Source: Pseudonocardia sp.
Lineage (GTDB): Bacteria > Actinomycetota > Actinomycetes > Mycobacteriales > Pseudonocardiaceae
Direction: 5' to 3'
NCBI GenBank assembly: GCA_030147065.1
Contig: JASLAP010000566.1
Location: 1 to 15,322, forward strand
DNA length: 15,322 nucleotides
The position numbers were made by a program, and so were the translations under genes. Each line of letters starts with the position of its first letter. Positions within the stretch are counted from its first letter, which is position 1. The notes under the pieces were generated by a model. That model was not told where the DNA came from and did no database searches. It saw nothing but the letters and a program-made list of their open reading frames with translations. Positions 1 through 8,068 of the stretch are shown one piece after another.

Positions 1-181
1 GGTCCAGCACCGGCCCCGGGAGCTGGACCCGACCGAGGGTGACCTCGTCCCGCTCGATCGACACCTGGGCGACCGAGCGGCGGAAGGTCACGGCGGCGAC
101 GGCGTGGCCGGCCTCGTGGTGGGCGGTGGCCTCGTCCTCCGTGGGCACGGCGGCAGCATCGCTCAGCGCCGCCCCGGACAC
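1..181 (-). CDS. N-terminal fragment of an HEAGH (M41/FtsH-like) metalloprotease-domain protein
   Basis: This is a partial gene whose remainder lies beyond the left edge. Reading the minus strand from a GTG at 181 gives 60 residues with no stop. The fragment has H22-E23-A24-G25-H26, the HEXXH zinc-binding signature in the HEAGHAV form typical of the FtsH protease domain and of small stand-alone M41-like peptidases. The following residues (VAAVTFRRSVAQVSIERDE) look like the strand that follows the active-site helix in FtsH. The family's third zinc ligand would lie outside the window. There is no AAA domain before the motif, so this is not full-length FtsH. A GAGG lies 8 bases before the GTG; a second in-frame GTG at 148 is an alternative start. 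It diverges from the UvrA-like gene with 51 bases between. The motif is certain, the exact family is not. Confidence 0.6.
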   Translation of the reverse strand, partial: MSGAALSDAAAVPTEDEATAHHEAGHAVAAVTFRRSVAQVSIERDEVTLGRVQLPGPVLD

Positions 182-220
182 GAGGCCGCCTCGGCTGACC
201 GGGCCCGACGGCCGGTCGCG

Positions 221-226
221 TACCGT
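221..226 (+). promoter_or_regulatory. -10-like box TACCGT for a leaderless UvrA-like mRNA
   Basis: TACCGT ends 6 bases before the ATG at 233. No Shine-Dalgarno is visible in front of that ATG, so transcription probably starts at or next to the start codon. A CTGACC at 195-200 is a weak, rather distant -35 candidate. Confidence 0.45.
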
Positions 227-232
227 CACACG

Positions 233-2622
<2,390 letters not shown>

Positions 2623-2626
<4 letters not shown>

Positions 2627-3507
2627 TTGAGGCGCAGCTCGGCGGCGGCCTTCACCGCGTCGGACTGGTGCTTGAGCACCACGCCCAGGGTGGCCTGGAC
2701 GGTCTCCTCGTCGAGGGTGTCCAGGCCCAGCGCGAGCAGCGTGCGGCCCCAGTCGATGGTCTCGGCCACCGACGGGGACTTGCGCAGCTCCAGCCCGCGC
2801 AGCACGCGGACCGTCCGGACCAGGGAGTCGACCAGCGACTCGGCCAGCTCGGGGACCCGGCTGAGCACGATCCGGCGCTCCAGGTCGGCGTCCGGGAAGT
2901 CCAGGTGCAGGAACAGGCAGCGGCGCTTGAGCGCCTCGGACAGCTCCCGGGTGGAGTTGGAGGTGAGCAGCACGAACGGCCGGCGCAGGGCGGTCATCGT
3001 GCCCATCTCCGGGATGGTGATCTGGTAGTCCGACAGCACCTCCAGCAGCAGGCCCTCGACCTCGACGTCGGCCTTGTCCATCTCGTCGACCAGCAGCACC
3101 GTCGGCTCGGTCCGGCGGATCGCCGTGAGCAGCGGGCGGGGCAGCAGGAACTCCTCGGAGAACACGTCGTCGCGGGTGTCGTCCCAGGACTCCCGGCCCT
3201 GGCCCGCGGTGATCCGCAGCAGCTGCTTGGCGTGGTTCCACTCGTAGAGCGCGCGGGCCTCGTCGATGCCCTCGTAGCACTGCAGGCGCACCAGCCCGGA
3301 GCCGGTGGCCCCGGCGACCGCCTTGGCCAGCTCGGTCTTGCCGACCCCGGCCGGGCCCTCCACCAGCAGCGGCTTGCCCAGCCGGTCGGCCAGGTAGACG
3401 GTGGTGGCCACGGCCGTCGACGCCAGGTAGCCGACGCCGGCCAGCCGCTCGACGACGTCCGCCACGGAGCCGAACAGCGGCGACTGGTGGGCGTTCACGG
3501 CCCTCAT
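2623..3507 (-). CDS. MoxR-family AAA+ ATPase
   Basis: This is a 294-residue AAA+ ATPase of the MoxR class, chaperone-like ATPases that usually work with a von Willebrand A-domain partner to insert cofactors or mature protein complexes. Walker A GPAGVGKT is at 51-58, Walker B LLVDEMDKAD near 138-147, the sensor-1 stretch LLTSNS near 180-185, and the arginine-finger region LKRRC near 193-197. The length is normal for the family. ATG 3507 is preceded by GGGCAGG. A GTG at 3498 is an alternative start, preceded by GAGGG and by CAGGAT 7 bases earlier. The TAG stop shares CTAG with the stop of the convergent UvrA-like gene. No VWA gene follows, so the usual partner is not adjacent. The gene is probably co-transcribed with the small CxxC protein 59 bases upstream. 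The substrate is unknown. Confidence 0.85.
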
Positions 3508-3566
3508 CCTGCCCTGGCGGGGCCGGATCCGCCCAGAGCGGTCCTGGAACGGCGTTCGGGAATGCG

Positions 3567-3749
3567 TCACACGGCGCGGCGCCGGCCGGTCCACTCGTCG
3601 ACGTCGAGCAGGAACACCCACTCCAGGTGGTCCAGGCAGGCCCCGACCGCGGCGTTGCGCTCGGTGGGTCCGACGACCACCACGGCGGCCCGCGTGCACC
3701 GGGTGCACCGGCGGATCGCGAAGGGGCGGCTGCGGAAGAGGCTGCTCAT
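3567..3749 (-). CDS. Small CxxC-containing protein of unknown function (60 aa)
   Basis: This is an unrecognised 60-residue protein. It starts at ATG 3749, with AGG about 5 bases upstream, and ends at TGA 3567-3569. Nearly all codons end in G or C, much more regularly than expected of antisense noise, which supports a real gene. The N-terminus is basic (SSLFRSRPFAIRRCTRC) with one CxxC pair and a later lone cysteine (GACLD), so metal binding is possible but not shown. The second half is acidic and hydrophobic (HLEWVFLLDVDEW) and ends in GRRRAV. There is no signal peptide or clear membrane segment. The gene lies 59 bases upstream of moxR on the same strand and diverges from the RecQ-like gene 78 bases away. 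A role with either neighbour is only a guess. Confidence 0.55.
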   Translation of the reverse strand: MSSLFRSRPFAIRRCTRCTRAAVVVVGPTERNAAVGACLDHLEWVFLLDVDEWTGRRRAV

Positions 3750-3760
3750 GGCCTGGAGGT

Positions 3761-3783
3761 TCCCCGCCGGGGAGTTGTCCACA
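3761..3783. promoter_or_regulatory. Palindrome plus a DnaA-box-like nonamer in the recQ-like divergent promoter
   Basis: TCCCCGCCGGGGA (3761-3773) is a perfect inverted repeat with 6-base arms about one base. One base later lies TTGTCCACA (3775-3783), which matches the DnaA box form preferred in high-GC actinomycetes. Both lie between the divergent small CxxC gene and the helicase gene, where a regulator would bind. Only one such box was noticed, so this is not an origin. Confidence 0.35.
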
Positions 3784-3817
3784 CCCGCGAGGGTGCCCCT
3801 GCCGGACTGTCGGGTCC

Positions 3818-3837
3818 CGGGTCCACCATGGGACCCG
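3818..3837 (+). promoter_or_regulatory. Hairpin with the recQ-like ATG in its loop
   Basis: CGGGTCC (3818-3824) and GGACCCG (3831-3837) are perfectly complementary and enclose the six bases ACCATG, which include the chosen ATG. Folded in the mRNA, this would present or mask the initiation region. If translation starts instead at GTG 3837, the hairpin would cover the ribosome-binding region. Confidence 0.4.
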
Positions 3838-5978
3838 TGACGAGCACCGAACACCTGACCGGCCAGGAGCTGCGCGAGCGCGCCGAGGCCGTGCTGGCCA
3901 CGCTGGCCGGGCCGAGCGCCCGGCTGCGCGAGGACCAGTGGACCGCCGTGCGGGCGCTGGTCGAGCACCGCCGCCGGGCCCTGGTCGTGCAGCGCACCGG
4001 GTGGGGCAAGTCGGCGGTCTACTTCGTGGCCACCGCCCTGCTGCGCGGCCGCGGCGCCGGGCCGACGGTGATCGTCTCGCCGCTGCTGGCCCTGATGCGC
4101 AACCAGATCGACGCCGCGGCCCGGGCCGGGATCCGCGCGGTCACGGTGAACTCGGCCAACACCGGCGACTGGGAGCGCACCTACGCCGCGGTCGACGCCG
4201 GCGAGGTGGACGTGCTGCTGGTCAGCCCGGAGCGGCTGAACAACCCGGACTTCCGCGACCGGGTGCTGCCCCGGCTGGCCGCGAGCGCCGGGATGCTGGT
4301 GGTCGACGAGGCGCACTGCGTGTCGGACTGGGGCCACGACTTCCGCCCCGACTACCGGCGGCTGCGGACGTTGATCGCCGAGCTGCCGGCCGGCATCCCG
4401 GTGCTGGCCACCACGGCCACCGCGAACGACCGGGTGGTCACCGACGTGACCGAGCAGCTCGGGCTGGGCGCGGGCGGCGGTGCCGGCGGTGCCGGCGGGG
4501 AGGGCGCGAACGGCACGCTGGTGCTGCGCGGCTCGCTGGACCGGGAGAGCCTGCGGCTGTCGGTGGTGTCGCTGGCCACCCCGGCCCAGCGGCTGGGCTG
4601 GCTGGCCGCGAAGCTCGACGAGCTGCCCGGGGCCGGGATCGTCTACACCCTCACCGTGCAGGCCGCCGAGGACGTGGCCGGGTTCCTGCGCGAGCGCGGG
4701 CACCCGGTGGCCGCCTACACCGGCAAGACCGAGCCCGACGAGCGGCTGGCCGCCGAGGGCGACCTGCTGGCCAACCGGGTCAAGGCGCTGGTGGCCACCA
4801 GCGCGCTGGGGATGGGCTTCGACAAGCCCGACCTCGGGTTCGTCGTGCACCTCGGGGCGCCGGCCTCGCCGGTGGCCTACTACCAGCAGATCGGCCGGGC
4901 CGGGCGCGCGGTCGACCGGGCGGAGGTGGTGCTGCTGCCCGGCGTGGAGGACCGCGACATCTGGGCCTACTTCGCCTCGCTGGCGTTCCCGCCCGAGCCG
5001 GTGGTGCGCCACACCCTGTCCGTGCTCGGGCCCGAGCCGCTGTCGACCGCGGCCATCGAGACCCGGGTCGACCTGTCCCGCACCCGGCTGGAGATGCTGC
5101 TCAAGGTCCTCGACAGCGACGGCGCGGCCAAGCGGGTCAAGGGCGGCTGGATCGCCACCGGGCAGGACTGGTTCTACGACGCCGAGCGCCACCAGCGGAT
5201 CGCCCAGGCCCGCAAGGCCGAGCAGCAGGCGATGCTCGACTACCTGAACACCGCCGAGTGCCGCCTGGTCTACCTGCGCCGCCAGCTCGACGACGCCGAC
5301 GCCACCCCGTGCGGGCGCTGCGACAACTGCGCCGGCCCGGCCTGGTCCACCGGGGTCGAGGCGGGCGCGGCGGAGGCGGCCGGCGAGCGGCTGACCAGGC
5401 CGGGGGTGCCGGTGCCGCCGCGCCGGCAGTGGCCCTCCGGGATGGCCGAGCTGGACATCGCGGTGTCCGGCCGCATCCCGGCCGGCGAGCAGGCCGCCGA
5501 GGGCCGGGTGATCGGGCGGCTGTCCGACATCGGCTGGGGCACCCGGCTGCGCGAGCTCGTCGGCCCGGACGCGCCGGACGTGCCGGTGACCAAGGACCTG
5601 CTCGACGCCGTGGTGCGGGTGCTGGCCGGCTGGGACTGGGAGCAGCGCCCGGTCGGCGTGGTCGGCATCGGGTCGCGGCGCCGACCGCACCAGCTCGACC
5701 ACCTGGCCCGGCGGATCGCCGAGATCGGCCGGCTGCCGCTGCTGGGCACGCTGTCGCCGGTCGGCGACCCGCCGCCGCGCGCGGCGAACTCCGCGCAGCG
5801 GCTGGCCGCGGTCTGGGGGGCGCTGTCCGACGCGCCCGACCTGAGCGCGGCCGGCGGTCCGGTGCTGCTGGTCGACGACGTCGTCGACTCCGGCTGGACG
5901 ATGACGGTCGCGGCCCGGGCGCTGCGGCTGGCCGGGGCGCCCGCGGTGCTGCCGTTCGCGCTGGCCCTGGACGGCTGA
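3828..5978 (+). CDS. RecQ-type DNA helicase fused to a C-terminal phosphoribosyltransferase-like domain
   Basis: This is a 716-residue superfamily-2 helicase expected to unwind DNA 3'-5' in repair or recombination. The Walker A loop TGWGKS (57-62), DEAHCVSDWGHDFRPDY from 160 (DEAH box plus RecQ aromatic loop), the TTATAN motif and QIGRAGR form the RecQ core. A glycine-rich linker (GAGGGAGGAGGEG) joins the two RecA lobes. About 90 residues that look winged-helix-like follow the core. Then comes C478-x16-C495-x2-C498-x2-C501, the exact RecQ zinc spacing. The last ~200 residues are not helicase: VLLVDDVVDSGWTMT (679-693) is a PRPP-loop signature as in type I phosphoribosyltransferases and ComF. 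No HRDC domain is seen. The start is uncertain between ATG 3828 and GTG 3837, since the frame is open further upstream and no strong ribosome-binding site decides it. It converges on tetR with 10 bases between. Confidence 0.9.
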   Translation: MGPVTSTEHLTGQELRERAEAVLATLAGPSARLREDQWTAVRALVEHRRRALVVQRTGWGKSAVYFVATALLRGRGAGPTVIVSPLLALMRNQIDAAARAGIRAVTVNSANTGDWERTYAAVDAGEVDVLLVSPERLNNPDFRDRVLPRLAASAGMLVVDEAHCVSDWGHDFRPDYRRLRTLIAELPAGIPVLATTATANDRVVTDVTEQLGLGAGGGAGGAGGEGANGTLVLRGSLDRESLRLSVVSLATPAQRLGWLAAKLDELPGAGIVYTLTVQAAEDVAGFLRERGHPVAAYTGKTEPDERLAAEGDLLANRVKALVATSALGMGFDKPDLGFVVHLGAPASPVAYYQQIGRAGRAVDRAEVVLLPGVEDRDIWAYFASLAFPPEPVVRHTLSVLGPEPLSTAAIETRVDLSRTRLEMLLKVLDSDGAAKRVKGGWIATGQDWFYDAERHQRIAQARKAEQQAMLDYLNTAECRLVYLRRQLDDADATPCGRCDNCAGPAWSTGVEAGAAEAAGERLTRPGVPVPPRRQWPSGMAELDIAVSGRIPAGEQAAEGRVIGRLSDIGWGTRLRELVGPDAPDVPVTKDLLDAVVRVLAGWDWEQRPVGVVGIGSRRRPHQLDHLARRIAEIGRLPLLGTLSPVGDPPPRAANSAQRLAAVWGALSDAPDLSAAGGPVLLVDDVVDSGWTMTVAARALRLAGAPAVLPFALALDG

Positions 5979-5988
5979 GGCCGGCGGT

Positions 5989-6561
5989 TCAGGAGTCGGG
6001 CTGGGGCCGCATGCCGGCGACGACCAGGTCGACGTAGCGGCCGGCCCGGTCCCGCGGGTCGCCGCCACCGAGCCGGGCGGCGTAGCCGATCCCGCAGACC
6101 AGTCGCTGGACGTCGGCGGGCGTCAGGTCCGGGCGGACCGCTCCGGTCGCGCACGCCCGGGCCAGGACGCGCTCGCACGTCGCCGCCAGCTCGGCCTTCT
6201 TCGCCGCGGTGCCCGCGTCGGCGTCGTCCGGGGCGGCGAACACCTCGGCGAAGCCGGCGTCGCCGATCTCCATCAGCACCGCCGCCCGGACGATCCGGGC
6301 CAGCCCGGCGCCCGGGTCCGGGTCGGCCTCGGCCGATCGCGCCTGCTCCAGCAGCCGGTCGAACTGCTCGTCGACCACCGCCTCCAGCAGCGCCTGCCGG
6401 TTCGGGAAGTGCCGGTAGACGGTGCCGACCCCGACCCCGGCGCGGCGGGCGATCTCGTTGAGCGGCAGCGCGGTGTCGCCCCCGGCGAGCGCGGCCCGGG
6501 CGGCAGCCAGCACCCGGGCGCGGTTGCGCGCCGCGTCGGCGCGCAGGGGGGCGGGGGGCAC
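5989..6561 (-). CDS. TetR-family transcriptional repressor
   Basis: This is a 190-residue TetR regulator with the start at GTG 6561. The N-terminal helix-turn-helix covers about 32-55 (LPLNEIARRAGVGVGTVYRH, then FPNRQALLEAV), the standard TetR DNA-reading segment. The C-terminal two thirds are helical and variable, as expected of the ligand and dimer domain. An in-frame ATG at 6609 would add 16 residues but lies inside the first operator copy. GTG 6561 gives a typical TetR N-terminus and has TACGAT 6 bases before it, so a leaderless transcript is likely; the GAGGG next to GTG is too close for a normal ribosome-binding site. It diverges from the SDR gene, with 103 bases between the two GTG starts. 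By the usual TetR logic it should repress the SDR gene and itself through the twin GGATAGnnCATCC sites. The ligand is unknown. Confidence 0.9.
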   Translation of the reverse strand: MPPAPLRADAARNRARVLAAARAALAGGDTALPLNEIARRAGVGVGTVYRHFPNRQALLEAVVDEQFDRLLEQARSAEADPDPGAGLARIVRAAVLMEIGDAGFAEVFAAPDDADAGTAAKKAELAATCERVLARACATGAVRPDLTPADVQRLVCGIGYAARLGGGDPRDRAGRYVDLVVAGMRPQPDS

Positions 6562-6567
6562 CCCTCG

Positions 6568-6573
6568 ATCGTA
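6568..6573 (-). promoter_or_regulatory. -10-like box TACGAT of the tetR gene
   Basis: On the minus strand TACGAT is followed by six bases and then the GTG start at 6561, the spacing expected for a leaderless mRNA. A TTCGGA about 18 bases upstream could be the -35. Confidence 0.5.
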
Positions 6574-6598
6574 GGCGATCCGGATCCGGAATCCGAAC

Positions 6599-6611
6599 GG
6601 ATAGTTCATCC
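6599..6611. promoter_or_regulatory. TetR operator copy 1 (GGATAGTTCATCC)
   Basis: This is an inverted repeat GGATAG-T-TCATCC-like site (GGAT arms, 5-base centre). It lies over the -35 region of the proposed SDR promoter and upstream of the tetR promoter. It differs from copy 2 only in the two central bases (TT against CC). Confidence 0.65.
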
Positions 6612-6621
6612 ACTTCCCTGC

Positions 6622-6627
6622 TACGGT
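6622..6627 (+). promoter_or_regulatory. -10-like box TACGGT of the SDR gene
   Basis: TACGGT lies between the two operator copies. The predicted start of transcription, about 7 bases downstream, falls in operator copy 2. No good -35 is seen, and operator copy 1 covers that position. Confidence 0.45.
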
Positions 6628-6631
6628 GAAG

Positions 6632-6646
6632 CGGATAGCCCATCCG
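6632..6646. promoter_or_regulatory. TetR operator copy 2 (CGGATAGCCCATCCG)
   Basis: This is an inverted repeat with perfect CGGAT/ATCCG arms and a 5-base centre. Its centre is 34 bases from that of copy 1, just over three helical turns. It overlaps the predicted transcription start of the SDR gene, so binding would block transcription. Confidence 0.65.
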
Positions 6647-6664
6647 ATTCTTCCGGAGGTACCC

Positions 6665-7603
6665 GTGCACCCCCTGCCCCTGACCGGCCGCACCGCCGTG
6701 GTCACCGGCGCCAGCAGCGGCCTCGGCCGGGCAGCCACCGCCGAGCTCGCCCGGCGCGGCGCCGCCGTCGTGCTGGCCGTGCGCGACCCGGGCAAGGGCG
6801 CCGACGTGCGCCGCGACCTGCTCGCCGAGCTGCCCGGCGCCGACCTCGAGGTGCGCCGCCTCGACCTGGGCGACCTGGGCTCGGTGCGCGCCTTCGCCGC
6901 CGATCTGCTCGCCGGAGACCGCCCGCTGGACCTGCTGCTGAACAACGCCGGCATCGCGACCCAGCCGCTCCGGCGGTCCGCGCAGGGCCACGAGAGCCAC
7001 TTCGCGACCAACCACCTCGGCCACTTCGCGCTGACCGGGCTGCTGCTGCCCCGGCTGGCCGCGGGAACCGACCCGCGGGTGGTGACCGTGTCGTCGGACA
7101 TGTACTCCTGGGGCCGGCTCGACGTGACCGACGTGTCCTACGCCGGGAGCTACTCGCCGGGCCGCGCCTACATCCGGTCCAAGCTGGCCAACACCGTGTT
7201 CGGGGTGGAGCTGGACCGCCGTCTGCGGGCCGCCGGCTCGCCGGTCCGCAGCCTGCTCGCCCACCCCGGCGTCGCCCGGACCTCGATGCCGGGCAGCGCG
7301 ACGACGGTCCCGGCCCGGGTCGTGGGCCGGCTGCTCGGCCTGGTGCTGGGCCGCAGCGCCGAGGCCGGCGCCGCCCCGCTGGTGCACGCGGCCACCGCGC
7401 CCGGCCTGGCCGGCGGCGCCATGATCGGACCCGGGCCGCGGCGCGGACCGGCCCGGCCGGACGCCGAGCCGATCCGCCCGCCGGCCGACGACCCGGCGGT
7501 GGCCGGGCGCCTCTGGGACCTGTCGGTGGAGCTGACCGGCGTCCACCCGCTCATCGGAGCCGCCGCGGAGCAGGTCGACGACGCGCGGCGGCCGGCCGGC
7601 TGA
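6665..7603 (+). CDS. Short-chain dehydrogenase/reductase (SDR)
   Basis: This is a 312-residue NAD(P)-dependent SDR of the retinol-dehydrogenase/WWOX-like type, which oxidises or reduces an unknown alcohol or carbonyl compound in the cytoplasm. TGASSGLG (14-21) is the cofactor glycine motif, NNAG is at 93-96, serines 143-144 (VTVSS) supply the catalytic serine, and Y169-IRS-K173 is the catalytic YxxxK. Start GTG 6665 is preceded by a strong GGAGG (6655-6659) at 5-base spacing; the frame is also open to an ATG at 6626 inside the promoter. The C-terminal part is rich in Gly, Pro and Arg (GPGPRRGPARP) and varies in this family. It is divergent from tetR and followed 14 bases later by an F420-type protein. 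Repression by TetR through the two operators is likely. Confidence 0.92.
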   Translation: MHPLPLTGRTAVVTGASSGLGRAATAELARRGAAVVLAVRDPGKGADVRRDLLAELPGADLEVRRLDLGDLGSVRAFAADLLAGDRPLDLLLNNAGIATQPLRRSAQGHESHFATNHLGHFALTGLLLPRLAAGTDPRVVTVSSDMYSWGRLDVTDVSYAGSYSPGRAYIRSKLANTVFGVELDRRLRAAGSPVRSLLAHPGVARTSMPGSATTVPARVVGRLLGLVLGRSAEAGAAPLVHAATAPGLAGGAMIGPGPRRGPARPDAEPIRPPADDPAVAGRLWDLSVELTGVHPLIGAAAEQVDDARRPAG

Positions 7604-7605
7604 CC

Positions 7606-7611
7606 TACGCT
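7606..7611 (+). promoter_or_regulatory. -10-like box TACGCT before the F420-type gene
   Basis: TACGCT lies just after the SDR stop and is followed by six bases and GTG 7618. No Shine-Dalgarno is present, so the downstream gene may have its own leaderless transcript as well as read-through from the SDR gene. Confidence 0.45.
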
Positions 7612-7617
7612 CCGCCC

Positions 7618-8049
7618 GTGCCCAGCGACCGGTCGATGAAGGCGATGAACGCCGTGCACCGGCTGGTGCTGCGGATCTCCGGGGGCCGCGTGGGACGCCA
7701 GTTCGACGAGATGCCGGTGGTCGAGCTGACCACCGTCGGGCGGCGCACCGGCGAGCCCCGCCGCGTGCTGCTCACCGCGCCGCTGCGGGAGGGCGCGGGC
7801 TACGTCGTCGTCGCCTCCCGCGGCGGCGACGACCGCAACCCGGCCTGGCTGCTGAACCTGCGCGACCGGCCGGAGGTCGAGGTGGCGGTGCGGGGCGGGC
7901 CGCGGCAGCCGATGCGGGCCCGGATCGCCGGGGCCGAGGACCGCGCCCGGATGTGGCCGCAGATCACCGAGCGCTACCCGCACTACGCCGGCTACCAGCG
8001 CAGGACCGCCCGGGAGATCCCGCTCGTGGTGCTCGAACCGGCGTCCTGA
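7618..8049 (+). CDS. Nitroreductase-family deazaflavin (F420)-dependent oxidoreductase (DDN-like)
   Basis: This is a 143-residue split-barrel protein of the mycobacterial Ddn class, which uses reduced coenzyme F420 to reduce quinones, nitro compounds and similar substrates. Family landmarks are SGGRVGRQF near the N-terminus, then VVELTTVGRRTGEPRRV, VVVASRGGDDRNPAWLLNL (the conserved AS-GG-D--P-W--NL cofactor region), then RYPHYAGYQRRT and IPLVVLEP at the end. The length is typical. Start GTG 7618 follows the SDR stop by 14 bases and gives the normal N-terminus (SDRSMKAMNAVHRLVL); a long upstream extension in this frame only runs antisense to tetR and through the SDR gene. The pairing with the SDR suggests joint reduction of a redox-active metabolite or xenobiotic, which is inference. 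It is convergent with the methyltransferase, 19 bases away. Confidence 0.88.
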   Translation: MPSDRSMKAMNAVHRLVLRISGGRVGRQFDEMPVVELTTVGRRTGEPRRVLLTAPLREGAGYVVVASRGGDDRNPAWLLNLRDRPEVEVAVRGGPRQPMRARIAGAEDRARMWPQITERYPHYAGYQRRTAREIPLVVLEPAS

Positions 8050-8068
8050 CCGCCGCCGCGGCCCGCGG

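Noticed and set aside
104..232. A longer UvrA-like protein starting at 104
   Set aside because: The extension is antisense to the HEAGH gene, and ATG 233 matches the family start and has a -10 box in front.
3775..3783. Replication origin suggested by the DnaA-box-like nonamer
   Set aside because: Only one box was found, with no AT-rich unwinding region and no dnaA or dnaN gene nearby.
3567..6068. An 833-codon open frame on the minus strand opposite the recQ-like gene
   Set aside because: It is antisense to a well-supported helicase, has low-complexity Arg/Gly/Pro/Ala composition and no family motif. Only its last 60 codons, from ATG 3749, look like a gene.
6562..6609. A longer TetR protein starting at ATG 6609
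   Set aside because: The extra 16 codons cover operator copy 1 and the -10 box, and the added residues are not typical of TetR N-termini.
8050..8068. A terminator made of CCGCGG repeats between the F420-type gene and the methyltransferase
   Set aside because: The repeated hexamers are short, the loop is a single base and there is no T-run on either strand.
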